60,000 nt of DNA from Owenia fusiformis (GCA_903813345.2 CAIIXF020000010.1:28298425-28358424), one strand, 5' to 3'. Shown: positions 41,801 through 47,552, counted from the stretch's first letter. Notes: generated from the sequence alone by a model not told the origin. Program-made: numbers and translations.

Positions 41801-44800
41801 CGTAAGAGTAATCAAAAAACGATTTGCCTTACGGAATTAGCTTTGTTTCCAAGGAACATGATGAAAAAAAGACCGAGAAAAAATATTGAAAAACGACTGA
41901 GAAAATTGGAAAAATGATGAAAATGCAAGATTTGACCTAGTTCTTGACCTTTGACCTAGATAAAAAATTGACCCAATTTCCGAGAAACTAGATACTGGAC
42001 CTAAATTGACCATATACAGGACTTGACTCAATGACTTCTAGATACTGAGAAAACGTAGGTAGAAGAATAATAACTAGATTTTGGAAATTGAACGAGTTCA
42101 ATTTCAGACTCCAGATCTTGACTTTTTTTAGCCGAGTTATCCAGAATAAGCCAAGTCATCCAAAATAAGCTCAGTCATCCAGAAAAAGATGGATGGATGG
42201 ATGGATGGATGAAAAAGAAAGGAAGGATACGATAGAATAGGAAGGAACGATAGGATAGAATAGGAAAGAAGGATAAAATAGAATAGGAAGAAGGGATAGA
42301 ATAGGAATGATAGGAAGGAGAGGATACGAAGCAAGGGTAGATAGGAAGGATAGGATAGGATCAGAAAGGAAGGATGAATGCATTTTTCAATATTTTCTTC
42401 TCTACTCTTGACTTTCTATCAGGATACCATCAGATCGATTTTTCTTGAAATTTCAAAATGCCATAACTTCCGAATCGGGAGTCGGATCGAAATTTGATTT
42501 GCAGATTCGGATTCCTGATAAAATTTTACCCCTAATTCATAACTCATATGTTATGCACTTTTCGGACATGCCATAACTTCGGAACCGGAAGTCGAATCGA
42601 AATTTGGTTAGCAGATTTGGTTTTCTGAGAAAATTTTATTCTTAATTCATACCTCAAACGTTAAATTTGGAGAACTTTTTATTTTGTTCTACTTTTCGGA
42701 CACCATATCTCAAATGTGGGGCAAAATACTTTCTGATGGCAAAGGCTAACACTATAAGCACACTCTTGGCTACATGTATACAAAATTTCGAAGAATATAA
42801 TTTATCTGTAGTGTCAGAATCGCAAAAATAAGAAAAAACTTTGAATTTGACCTAGATTTTGACCTAGGCATTTTGATGTCCAAATTTTAAAGCTAGATGG
42901 CTTTTGAGGTCCCATTCTTTTAAAAGCTTTCATTATATTTAGCTGAACTCAGTCTATATTTCGTATTTTTCACTTCAAAAAAATCTTTTTTCCCATTGAC
43001 TTAACATGGGCACCAAATTTAGCGATTTTTGAGCTTTCAAAACGCCATTACTTCCGAACCGGAAGTCTGATTCGAATTTGGTTTTCAGATTCGGAATCCT
43101 GAGAAAATTTCCTATAAGACTAATATCCTGGACATTTGATTTGGAGAACTTTTTTTTAACCTCGTTTTCGGACACTGATATCTCGAAATTGGTTTGAGAT
43201 ATCAAAAAACTAAATCGACCCTAGGTTTCCTACTTTTTTATAAGGAACACAATGAAAAAAAAACGGATCAAAAATATTGAAGAACGACCGAGAAAATCGA
43301 AAAAAGTGACAAAGTACTGGATTTGACCTAGTTCTTGACCTTTGACCTAGATAAAAATTTGACCCAATTTCCGAGGAACTAGATACTGGACCTAAATTGA
43401 CCAAATGATTGACTTTACTGAAGACCTAATGGTTATTGAGAAAACTGGTTTAGAAAAAGAAGAAGAAGAAGAAGAAGAATAAGAAAACTGACGAAAACAA
43501 TAGACTCCAGATTTTCAATCTGGAGTCTAATAAGAATAATAAAGAAGAATACTGGCAAAAACAATAGACTCCAGATTGACATCTGGAGTCTAATAATAAT
43601 AATAATTTTCCATTAAAATTGCTTTGTTTCAATCAATGTAATCAAGGGTTCCAAATCATTTGACAGTCACTGAAAATCAATGTTTTTTGAAGTGACCTAA
43701 GCTTTCGTCTAGAGGGGGGGTGGGGGGTTGTTGTCCAAACGAAATTACTTTCGTCTCCATATGAACATTGATATTTTGACCCCGCCCCTAACAATGATTT
43801 AACAGCGATCTAACAATGATTTAACAGTAATCTAACTACCTTTTTGGGGTTGTCAAGTTGGCCGACCAGTCTAGAGCATCGAGCATGCTCAGTTAGGTGT
43901 GATGCCATAACATAAGGTCATGAGTTCGGGAAACGTGAGCTCCCTACATTTGTTCATTCATTAATTTACCATTTTGATGAGGTGCAAACAGATTTTTAGA
44001 TTTTTAACAGGGTGCAACATTCATGCTGGGAGATCACTGGATTATCTTTTTCCAAAGGTTCTATTTCGAAAATAACTACTTCAGAGATTTTTACCTTATG
44101 ATATAGATTTTTGCCTTAATTTCAACTATGTTTTTTCATTCAATATTTCCATTTTCTATGTCTTAAAGTAACAACTTAAAATGGCAACAAAGACCAGAAA
44201 GTGAAAAGTATTAGAAGACTCCCTCTTGGGGGTCATAGCCACTAAAACCTGTTAATATGTTACATTGATTTTAATAAATAAAAAATAAAATAAAAAATGA
44301 TTTCAATAAGCATAATTCCCTTAAACTTTCAAGTATTACCTGCATTCTAAACAGCCCAGACTGGAAAAGTGACTCTGTCTCTTTAAGCTGAGTGATCTCC
44401 TCATTAGTAGGTGGTTTATAAAGCTCTCCTTTGTTCAATTTCACCTTCTTAGCAATGGGCTGAACCTGGTGTATGTGGTCACCATTTGTGACAGCATCAT
44501 CCATGGCAACATCAACGGTTTCATCAACATCAGATGAATCCTAAACAATACAAAGAAACTGTTGATTGAACCACATGGAATCTCTTTATTATAATCAATC
44601 TTAGATGTAAATGCAGAGATTTCATTTCCGACCTTATTTTCTTCCTACTGTAACTGTTAAAAGATTTTAAAAAAAGACAGAAGAAGACACTTCTAACATC
44701 TTTTGCATAACTGATCCACTGTTCATCAAGATTATACAGAAAGGAATAAGCAAAACCACATGCTTTTTATGTTTTGCTCACTGTTAGTTGGGAAACGGCT

Positions 44801-46701
44801 CTAGCTTACAGCTAGATGTAACTTCATTGATTTCGTATGTAATCTAGAAAAAGTGTCACACGCACCTAAAAGTCCTATTTAATAATTCTTATAAATACTT
44901 ATAAGAATATTAATCATATTTAAGTTGAAGCGTTGCTTGTCTGGATCAAGATATTTCAAAATTTATTTTCGGAGAGAACCTCAAACTCAACAGCTCACTC
45001 AGCAGAAAAATGGAGGCCATTTTGAAATGAAATTCCACTTCGCTAAATTAAATATACATGTATATAACAATCGATTAGAACCGGGATATTCTGATATTCT
45101 GCAAATGTGTACATAAAGGTATGTTTCATATAATTGTGCCATAACAACTGTGCGTGTGTCACCATGATTTACAAATATTGAATATCAGGTCGGCGGTAAA
45201 CAATCACTCACAGCCGGAATATAGAGAAGGCTTTGGACGTCACCTAGTAAGCCTGGGTCATAAATCATTTCAAAACTACCACACTGACATTTTCTCAACC
45301 AATCAGTTAGCTGGAAGGAACATGTGCTAAATGCGTGCTCATTAATTATGCAATGATGTCAGAGGAAATGACAACATAATACAATGTATATCTACAGTCT
45401 GTTTCACTGCTTCAAAGGCAAGCAGTTGAACCTGAAAAATAAGAAATCTAAAGACTATTGTGCAATAATGTATAGAAAAATATATTCATATTGCACACGA
45501 ATGACATTTGTATATCTTGGATTGCTTGTAAATTGGCTTAAAAAGTCTGCAACCTCTTATATTTTGATGCTTCTCTGACAGGTTAATTCTGAAAAAAATA
45601 ACATGGCGGATAGACCTCAAATTACAAGAGGGCACAGGCTTATTGCACTAAACACTAAATAATCTGAAATATACAAATGTCATTCGTGTGCAATATGAAT
45701 ATATTTTTCAATATATTATGACACAATAGTCTTTAGATTTCTTATTTTTCAACTTCAACTGCTTGCCTTTGAAGCAGTGAAACTTACTGAACACAGCTGG
45801 CTCAAAAGCCAGCTGACACACCGTTAAAATATACCGTCTTGTGAAGCGGTTTTCACAAATTTCCAGCAGGCGCGCTGGAATAAGAAACGGTATTTAACAA
45901 GATAATTGGATTATAACTTGCCCTTTTCATGACGCGTGGTGACAATAAGTCCTACTTGTTGTGTAATTGCAGTTAAAGTGAAGAAATTCCAGATCTGGCG
46001 CGCACCATGTTTGAACTTTTTACACATGCGTGCACATGCGCATTGTATTTTTTATGCGCATGGGTATTACCGCTGAAAGATCACGTGATTATATCGCATT
46101 TAGCTAACGCGAGTTATTTTGTAGCAAATTTTTACTTTCGAAAGTCACAAGATCTCACGAGACCTAAAATAGCTGGTATCTAAATTCAAAAGTTTTGTTG
46201 TCTAATAGAACATTGATTTACTACAACAACAGAATGTTGAAGGAACAAAATAAGGTAACAACAAATAAATTATGTATTGATTCAAACATATAGCGTATTA
46301 TAAACGCTACTCAGCACAGCGTTTAGTCAAAATGGGCTCGATTTATTATCTTCAAGTACACATACATCCAACTTCCCAGAGCAAAGCTGACAGAATCGGT
46401 AGAGTAAAGTAAAACAGACTGTAGAGAATGAATAGTACGTATTTCGACGACAAACTCTAATCCGCTCAGTGATTTCAGAGATTTATTGTCAACTAAAAGA
46501 GAAGATGATGAAACTTTCTTTCAGGAGGCGAAGTCGAGCGAATGCAGAGGGTAACAAGAGGATTGCCTTATGAGAAAAAAACATTAAAATGAAACAAATT
46601 GTAAACTCAAAAATACTGTAATTGGACAAAAAGACGGAGTATAACCAAAAATTGTATACCTGAATGACTCCATTTTTCTCTAGACGATGGGTCCGTTTCA
46701 T
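1275..46701 (-). CDS. NOL6: NOL6 (Nrap/Utp22 family) nucleolar protein, multi-exon, C-terminus off the left edge
   Basis: NOL6 is the animal counterpart of yeast Utp22, a nucleolar component of the small-subunit processome needed for early 18S rRNA processing. I assembled 21 exons, all with GT-AG borders and continuous phase, totalling 3,174 nt (1,058 codons); the family is about 1,150 residues, so only the extreme C-terminus is missing. Recognisable family blocks in order include KGELYKPPTNEEITQLKETE near the N-terminus, VIGSYLLGTCTKPDYHVDLA, HRYLRKRALYLT, KNNVRSGWLFGE, GVTLLKIWLGQRELNK, FWGEKSELRRFKDGSICEAV, LPLTVNTIQGSDAVFRHTQ, and APLDHYDVIIKLIPKYVP. The start was chosen because ATG at 46701 gives a 14-codon exon that splices in phase 0 to the next one. 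No frameshift or stop was seen. Two adjacent introns (15.0 and 11.3 kb) contain complete genes on the opposite strand. Confidence 0.97.
5340..5455. repeat. TATAT-type microsatellite
   Basis: Runs of TATATTATATTATA separated by short ACAGTAT interruptions inside a NOL6 intron. Simple sequence only. Confidence 0.8.
6867..6874 (+). promoter_or_regulatory. TATA box of the intact Toll-like receptor gene
   Basis: TATATAAA within the context TGTTATATAAAT. The same TGTTATATAAAT context occurs at 11542-11553 before the second receptor, 117 bp before its ATG. Because this box overlaps the most upstream in-frame ATG (6874), translation most likely starts further down, at 6979 or 6988. Confidence 0.6.
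6979..9327 (+). CDS. Toll-like receptor, intronless, intact
   Basis: Single-pass innate receptor that would sense ligand with its LRR ectodomain and signal through a cytoplasmic TIR domain. The frame is open from 6874, but the TATA box overlaps that ATG; starts at 6979, 6988 or 7006 each give a hydrophobic signal peptide (LLQFILCLSTVFLYDVVPG). Then follow an LRRNT-like cysteine cluster ending near IPSGRLPTDLPSNIT, many degenerate LRRs, one LRRCT (NPLICSC... through LKLSCW), a TM helix (VILAATIPCGIMLICGCIVI) and basic stop-transfer RRRYK. The TIR domain shows box 1 FDAFISYSS, a BB loop IDDRNFRPGAY with its proline and glycine, SKWCTYEL, and box 3 FWRKLCDAL. An acidic tail follows TIR. One C-terminal cysteine cluster makes it a single-cysteine-cluster TLR. 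It lies antisense inside a NOL6 intron. An AATAAA is present at about 9428. Confidence 0.96.
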   Translation: MITMGFKLNMKLLQFILCLSTVFLYDVVPGIQQETEPTTNCSTIYKYCICWETNVSCGTIPSGRLPTDLPSNITDLSIAHNLTELKDNELGMFYKHLKQLKLGQNKILVFKNVTFVGLDKLEKLDLGTINYRAKIDPFVFSLLPKITEIRAKGDGNLRDFRPIRMGAKAWLSTLKGLENSTIERIYFETIANKPVTLRKEDFSYLKNSPLKYIGLNDSGLIDFDFDMLKYMMNLEEVDLSFNILQMDINYMKAYSLLLRMDKLRFIKLHDNSHAWQNWNEHELFPNAGILLPEFLFSKSIEEIEIARSALTWGPCSLTYGININRNNSLRKLDMRGTKFLRHLGPVYGFVNLEELYIQDIGLIMYPTTISCQYGAFESIKILNIAHNIMNMSDFESNTTFEMFSKCTRLQHIDLSYNKMTRMPFLMFRKSNELKTIHLGGNYLSEFNIDLDSAKKLELLDISDNKLQELPKNIQDIVDHLNHKSNVTVHINVKNNPLICSCNSFDFVSWMQDHSNNIAEWENLECLYTNYSKIKMHRIDLSVLKLSCWKPVILAATIPCGIMLICGCIVIIIYRRRYKIHYLYLQLRAALRRHGKDNDDEYDFDAFISYSSLDKTWGLETLYATLVGIHHYSICIDDRNFRPGAYISDIIIDAINRSNKVILIITQNFLRSKWCTYELNMARGELANRGRDCIILILKEPVHVLPKELITPTLQSLLDTRVYLEWSDDADRQAVFWRKLCDALGEPRPQNERHEGSQYTMPQDEEDEQVVLDFIRENRPLLL
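9328..11269. other. Spacer between the two receptor loci; nothing coding seen
   Basis: AT-rich sequence with a short C-run at about 10454-10464. I see no exon-like reading frames, no RNA gene and no clear transposon ends. Confidence 0.5.
11270..11536 (+). repeat. Short copy of the hairpin-ended (ACGG) repeat family
   Basis: The 5' end CAACACCAAGGCATAGCAAATCC and the 3' part TATTGCCCGGACAG...CTATATCCCACTGAAC match the termini of the larger copies at 37250-38612 and (reversed) 48838-49740. It ends within about 10 bp of the TATA box of the downstream receptor locus. Confidence 0.6.
11544..11551 (+). promoter_or_regulatory. TATA box of the second Toll-like receptor locus
   Basis: TATATAAA in the same TGTTATATAAAT context as the first receptor, 117 bp upstream of the ATG at 11661. 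It is preserved although the coding frame is broken, so the locus may still be transcribed. Confidence 0.55.
11661..13988 (+). pseudogene. Toll-like receptor, tandem paralogue, disrupted by two lesions
   Basis: Same layout as the upstream receptor: signal peptide from ATG 11661 (MDFILYITLLKLLIHSIT), LRRNT, LRRs, LRRCT, TM, TIR, acidic tail. Two independent breaks separate it into three frames. An exact 11-bp tandem duplication (12519-12529 and 12530-12540, TTCCAAGTGCC) shifts the frame in the ectodomain. A 14-bp deletion relative to the paralogue near 13659 removes the SKWCTY segment of the TIR domain and creates an immediate TAA at 13664-13666; the original frame resumes by 13674. The two changes sum to -3. 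Neither is a homopolymer slip, so assembly error is unlikely. The TIR half is nearly identical to the intact gene at nucleotide level while the ectodomain has diverged. A truncated soluble or decoy ectodomain of about 300 residues could still be made. Confidence 0.92.
14418..15981. mobile_element. Mariner-like element, internally deleted, TA target duplication
   Basis: Ends are CAGGGTGGTCAAAAAAAC and its inverted copy GTTTTTTTGACCACCCTG, flanked by TA (14416-14417 and 15982-15983). Similarity between the ends extends about 150 bp inward. Just inside the right end a remnant reads VYNNDPRTIADLKSEI... followed by a stop, resembling the C-terminus of mariner/Tc1 DDE transposases. No full transposase remains. 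A second transposon occupies the middle; without it the element is about 560 bp. Confidence 0.88.
14649..15642. mobile_element. Non-autonomous hAT element nested in the mariner copy
   Basis: It starts CAGTGTTGTTCCTAAGGC and ends CGCTTAGGAAAAACACTG (imperfect TIRs with the hAT-typical CAGTG tip). It is flanked by an exact 8-bp target duplication CTATGGGG at 14641-14648 and 15643-15650. Short open frames inside (for example 15211-15399) do not resemble a transposase, so it depended on enzyme from elsewhere. Confidence 0.92.
17024..17160. mobile_element. Single mariner-type terminus
   Basis: TACAGGGTGGGCCAAAAAATG resembles the termini at 14416 and 26376. I could not find a matching inverted end before the NOL6 exon at 17179, so this is probably a truncated MITE. 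Confidence 0.5.
17179..17973 (-). CDS. NOL6: NOL6 exons 12-13 (central island between two giant introns)
   Basis: Two exons, 17973-17857 (39 codons, beginning WDIKDGDHPDENQLCLGVLL) and 17327-17179 (AKGFRNFWGEKSELRRFKDG onward, ending in phase 2). The FWG-K-ELRRF-DG-I-EAVVW block is one of the most conserved NOL6 signatures. This pair of exons is isolated by 15.0 kb on the upstream side and 11.3 kb on the downstream side, each gap holding two antisense genes. Confidence 0.96.
18852..18858 (+). promoter_or_regulatory. TATA box of CBM14-vWA gene 1
   Basis: TATATAA followed by GGACTG. The second gene has ATATAAGAACTG in the equivalent place. In both genes the box lies exactly 65 bp before the aligned start codon (18917 and 25547). 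Confidence 0.65.
18893..23820 (+). CDS. Secreted chitin-binding (peritrophin-A-like) plus vWA domain protein, gene 1
   Basis: Eight exons: 18893-18959, 19554-19625, 19870-19948, 22086-22246, 22622-22839, 22993-23118, 23422-23555, 23670-23820; 335 codons, or 327 if the ATG at 18917 (aligned with gene 2) is used. Signal peptide MYYTIVLLLALSG. Exons 3-4 encode six cysteines with the peritrophin-A pattern (GFC, NPCHYYRC, GNYIRNRCPDGMGL, NPC, KKC), suggesting chitin binding. Exons 5-8 encode a vWA domain with a complete MIDAS (DVSCS, GTST, TDGF). Cysteines at its start (TVCGVDV) and end (KSCETL) could join the domain termini, as in vWF A domains. Mollusc shell proteins such as Pif/BMSP combine these modules, but with vWA first. 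The role is unknown; cuticle, matrix or mucosal defence are all possible. It lies antisense in a NOL6 intron, in tandem with gene 2. The exon-3 donor is a weak gttcaa. Confidence 0.9.
19166..19455. repeat. 22-bp minisatellite in intron 1 of CBM14-vWA gene 1
   Basis: About a dozen copies of GATAAATGAGGATACCTTGTCA with few substitutions. No such array occurs in the equivalent intron of gene 2, which has a different 60-bp array. Confidence 0.88.
20320..22010. mobile_element. 1.7-kb element with 47-bp perfect inverted repeats, in intron 3 of gene 1
   Basis: Positions 20320-20366 and 21964-22010 are perfect reverse complements (47 bp, ending CACGAGGGG). Weaker inverted similarity extends outward to ATCACT/AGTGAT. 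The paralogous intron of gene 2 (29040-29169) aligns to both flanks with no insertion, which gives an empty site. Inside are repeated GATCCGA and GAGTAA phrases and one short frame with a C2H2-like motif. The superfamily is not assigned; I could not fix the target duplication. Confidence 0.75.
20972..21220 (+). CDS. Short frame with C2H2 zinc-finger-like motif inside the element
   Basis: 82 residues, beginning MAITSYHCTSKHCIPGPRYK. The stretch CFHCSYKSHEMDDFVVHFSQHH has C-x2-C-x12-H-x3-H spacing. It may be a remnant of an element-borne protein. It has a plausible donor (CACG|gtaatt) just before its end, so it could be one exon. I do not recognise the family. Confidence 0.3.
   Translation: MAITSYHCTSKHCIPGPRYKCFHCSYKSHEMDDFVVHFSQHHPLLSIKVNVPELNGKNGFTMFLTMVLYYQRKITVIFVSRI
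23185..23380 (+). pseudogene. Relic copies of exon 7 inside intron 6 of gene 1
   Basis: About 23310-23378 aligns with exon 7 of the same gene (GCTGATGACTTCACAAATCG..., then CAGATTGAGACATTGTACCATGCCGC), including the intron tail just before it. A shorter match (GACTTCACAAATCCTATA) lies near 23190. Both lack an open frame and a good acceptor, so they look like decayed tandem exon duplications. Confidence 0.65.
24411..25245. repeat. Repeat of ~130-bp units with inverted GCACCCTTG ends
   Basis: Recurrent phrases AAAATGGCCACCTCAACATTTATC and AAGAATGCCCCAAA at about 130-bp spacing. The left end holds TATAGCACCCTTGA and the right end CACAAGGGTGCAATAAAAA. A similar right end (CAATATAGCACTTTTTCAAAGTGC, then AATAAAAA) occurs at about 32662-32696. 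The open frame at 24625-24960 comes from the repeat and is not taken as a gene. Confidence 0.55.
25482..25488 (+). promoter_or_regulatory. TATA-like box of CBM14-vWA gene 2
   Basis: ATATAAG followed by AACTG, 65 bp upstream of the ATG at 25547; spacing and context match gene 1. Confidence 0.6.
25547..32060 (+). CDS. Secreted chitin-binding (peritrophin-A-like) plus vWA domain protein, gene 2
   Basis: Eight exons: 25547-25595, 26706-26777, 28824-28902, 29170-29330, 30395-30612, 30995-31120, 31553-31686, 31910-32060; 329 codons. Exons 2-8 have exactly the lengths and phases of gene 1, so the pair arose by segmental duplication of a spliced gene. Signal peptide MYFTIHVVLLLALSAT. Chitin-binding module: GYC, HPCYYYRC, GNYIRNRCPDGLGL, NPC, SKC. 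vWA domain with MIDAS DVSCS, GTST, TDGY and terminal cysteines TICGID and KSCEIL. The region between the signal peptide and the first module cysteine is the most diverged from gene 1. The exon-4 donor lies in a 39-bp tandem repeat. It is the second antisense gene within the 15-kb NOL6 intron. Confidence 0.9.
26035..26365. repeat. ~61-bp tandem repeat in intron 1 of gene 2
   Basis: About five imperfect copies built on GGTACCTGTTATTTGCTTGG and CCCATATCACAAG. It ends just before a MITE. Confidence 0.8.
26378..26666. mobile_element. 289-bp mariner-type MITE, TA target duplication
   Basis: Ends CAGGGTGAGCCAAAAAATG and its inverted relative CTTTTTGGCACACCCTG, flanked by TA at 26376-26377 and 26667-26668. 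Its interior folds back on itself. The right end is only 40 bp from exon 2 of gene 2. Confidence 0.85.
28000..28250. repeat. Dispersed repeat, uninterrupted copy
   Basis: Matches the two separated halves at about 45250-45390 and 46425-46550 (shared phrases TTTTCTCAACCAATCA, ATGATGTCAGAG, TTCGACGACGAACTCT). This copy is continuous where the other is split by an insertion. Confidence 0.75.
29317..29550 (+). repeat. 39-bp tandem repeat duplicating the exon-4 splice donor
   Basis: Six head-to-tail copies of exactly 39 bp. Each contains GGTCTAAGTGAGTATA, that is the last exon-4 bases plus the gtgagt donor. Only the first donor keeps the reading frame: continuing past it meets TAG at 29354-29356. 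The long minus-strand frame over this array is a by-product of the unit length being a multiple of three. Confidence 0.93.
29700..30017. repeat. GTGACATA-ended dispersed repeat
   Basis: Copy of the family seen at 200-700, ending in a short hairpin (TTACCACTTTTAGTGGTGACA) then TAAAAATC. It lies in intron 4 of CBM14-vWA gene 2. Confidence 0.65.
32061..32943. other. Spacer between gene 2 and NOL6 exon 11; no gene seen
   Basis: Contains a repeat end at about 32662-32696 (GCAC...GTGC hairpin followed by AATAAAAA) shared with the element ending near 25245. No exon-like frame. Confidence 0.45.
32944..46701 (-). CDS. NOL6: NOL6 exons 1-11 (N-terminal half)
   Basis: Exons read on the minus strand: 46701-46660 (MKRTHRLEKNGVIQ), 44540-44340, 39643-39524, 38978-38796, 37174-37006, 35568-35428, 35101-34944, 34594-34474, 34277-34114, 33704-33589, 33103-32944. 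Every exon length fits its flanking phases. The introns between exons 2 and 3 (4.7 kb) and between exons 4 and 5 (1.6 kb) are mostly transposable-element sequence, whereas those from exon 5 to exon 11 are 0.2-1.4 kb. Exon 11 ends in LVCHKLQPCEK, which in the family directly precedes the WDI segment found 15 kb away in exon 12, so no exon appears to be missing between them. Confidence 0.95.
35569..37005. other. NOL6 intron, 1.4 kb, probable inverted element
   Basis: The segment 35638-36485 begins AAGGAGGCTAGCCTTGCCCAAG and ends CTTGGGCAAGGCTATAAGGAGG, an inverted pair around GCCTTGCCCAAG, with a second pair inside (ATTATAACCGCCTTGTACAA near 35693 and TTGGTACAAGGCGGTCATAAT near 36421). This suggests a foldback transposon of about 0.85 kb. 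No coding exon was found. Confidence 0.5.
37250..38612 (+). repeat. Hairpin-ended repeat with ~150-bp units and (ACGG) microsatellite
   Basis: The 5' end reads GCAACGCCAAAGCGTAGCGA then ATCCCATCGAAC. About five units of roughly 150 bp follow, each with GCCATTTTTCAAAATGGC and CAAATATGAACAAAATCGCT. An ACGG/ACGT microsatellite follows at 38474-38574, then a terminal hairpin CCGAACTTCGTTCG with GTTCGATGGGAT, the inverted copy of the 5' end. It fills most of the NOL6 intron between exons 4 and 5. Repeating frames here that read as RTDG repeats are artefacts. Confidence 0.75.
39315..39506. mobile_element. Pogo/Tigger-like MITE remnant
   Basis: The left end TACAGTAAAACGTGTATATC and the right end TTCGGATTATACAGGTTTTCC resemble the CAGTARAACCTCTATAATCCGAA termini of pogo-type elements. 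Interior sequence with ATCCAAACA repeats is non-coding. Confidence 0.5.
39821..43788. mobile_element. 3,968-bp non-autonomous element, 19-bp perfect TIRs, TAA target duplication (Harbinger-like)
   Basis: TIRs GGGGCGGGGTCAAAATATC (39821-39839) and its exact reverse complement (43770-43788), flanked by TAA at 39818-39820 and 43789-43791. A 3-bp TWA duplication and GGG-tipped TIRs are typical of PIF/Harbinger. No transposase or Myb-like frame is present. The interior is two related ~1.4-2-kb modules (about 40115-42060 and 42065-43450), each starting with the hairpin ATTGAACGAGTTCAAT, then a GGATA-rich minisatellite, then repeats containing CTTCCGAACCGGAAG. Confidence 0.85.
43448..43612. repeat. 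Pair of AGACTCCAGAT hairpins in an (AAT)/(GAA) tract
   Basis: Two perfect stems, AGACTCCAGATT-TTC-AATCTGGAGTCT near 43501 and AGACTCCAGAT-TGAC-ATCTGGAGTCT near 43568, each followed by AATAA repeats. The single-sided phrase CAGACTCCAGATCT also occurs at the start of both ~2-kb modules (about 40154 and 42105). Confidence 0.8.
43850..43935 (+). repeat. tRNA-like segment, probable SINE head
   Basis: TGGCCGACCAGTCTAGAGCATCG resembles a tRNA A box, and GGTCATGAGTTCGGGAA resembles a B box about 45 bp further on. The stems do not pair well enough for a working tRNA, so a decayed tRNA-derived SINE is likelier. Confidence 0.45.
45395..46421. mobile_element. 1.03-kb TA-flanked element containing a foldback MITE
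   Basis: Ends CAGTCTGTTT and AAAACAGACTG, flanked by TA at 45393-45394 and 46422-46423. The left ~390 bp is a near-palindrome (CACTGCTTCAAAGGCAAGCA and its inverse at about 45764-45784). The continuous repeat copy at 28000-28250 serves as an empty site. Confidence 0.75.
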
Positions 46702-46830
46702 TTTAAAGACTTTTTAGATGACTTAATCAGCAAAACTTGATAGATTGTAAAAATATCACGTTTTGATAGGCGCTGCCATGTTGATTCTAGAACGAGGCAG
46801 GCTCACTTCCGGTAGGTTTCTTCCCAAATA
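46702..46830 (-). promoter_or_regulatory. NOL6: Probable NOL6 promoter/5'UTR region
   Basis: The 130 bp upstream of the NOL6 start codon holds an ETS-type ACTTCCGG at about 46806-46813 and a GCCATGTTG motif resembling the YY1 core near 46777. Both are typical of TATA-less promoters of ribosome-biogenesis genes. No TATA box was seen. The transcription start cannot be placed from sequence alone. Confidence 0.35.
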
Positions 46831-47194
46831 ATGCTTGTCTATTTGTACATTTCTGAGATAATTAGGAACGGAAACGTGGTCAAAATTCTGTATTTGTATG
46901 AGAAACATATTACTTATTTCTGACATCATCATTTAGGCAGTAAAACCCTTTTTTGATCTGACAATATTTATCTTGAACTGAAACTATACTCAATTATCGC
47001 CCATTGTTTACATTTCTGTCTTATGTTTTGTAGAGTCTGTAACATTCATCATCCCATCTATAACATAGAAGTAAAATGTGGTAACTCTTCACCATTTTCC
47101 AATTTTTAATTGAACCTCCTTTTTCAAATCCACACTTCTACTTAGTGAAACTTTATGTTTCTTGATCAATTTTTACAGTCTGTACACTAGACTA

Positions 47195-47552
47195 CTGTAC
47201 TCCGGGTAATGTTCGCGTGCGATTTAATTTCGCTTTGTTCGCGAATGTAGTAAAATCGCGAACATTTATCGTCGCGAAATTTGTCTTAAATCCCCGGGGA
47301 TTTGACCCGGGCCTTTTGATGTTTCGTTCGGTGTGAAACGTTTCTTCCAGTGTTGTTGGGCGAAGGCCTAAAAACATTTTGAATTGGCTTATTAGGCCAA
47401 CAAAGGCAAGAACTGTTGACGACAATGATATCCTACAACTTGTGCAATCTGCTAAGTGTCATCAACTCAAATCCGCGAAATTAAATAGCCGCGAAATTGC
47501 AATTTTGAAAAATCGCGAAATTTTATAGCGTCGAAATTTACCCGGAGTACAG
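47195..47552. mobile_element. 358-bp MITE, 15-bp perfect TIR, TA target duplication
   Basis: TIR CTGTACTCCGGGTAA and its exact inverse, flanked by TA at 47193-47194 and 47553-47554. The subterminal parts contain many TCGCGAA motifs. Non-coding. Confidence 0.85.

Larger units (their letters stand above)
39725..43840. repeat. ~20-bp minisatellite interrupted by a large transposon
   Basis: Units of the type GATCTAACAATGATTTAACA lie on both sides (39725-39820 and 43789-43836) of the 3,968-bp element. The two halves join cleanly when the element and one TAA are removed. Confidence 0.85.

Noticed and set aside
42137-42383. Minus-strand hydrophobic frames rich in F, L, S, I, P
   Set aside because: Translation of the GGATA-type purine minisatellite on its pyrimidine strand; not membrane proteins.
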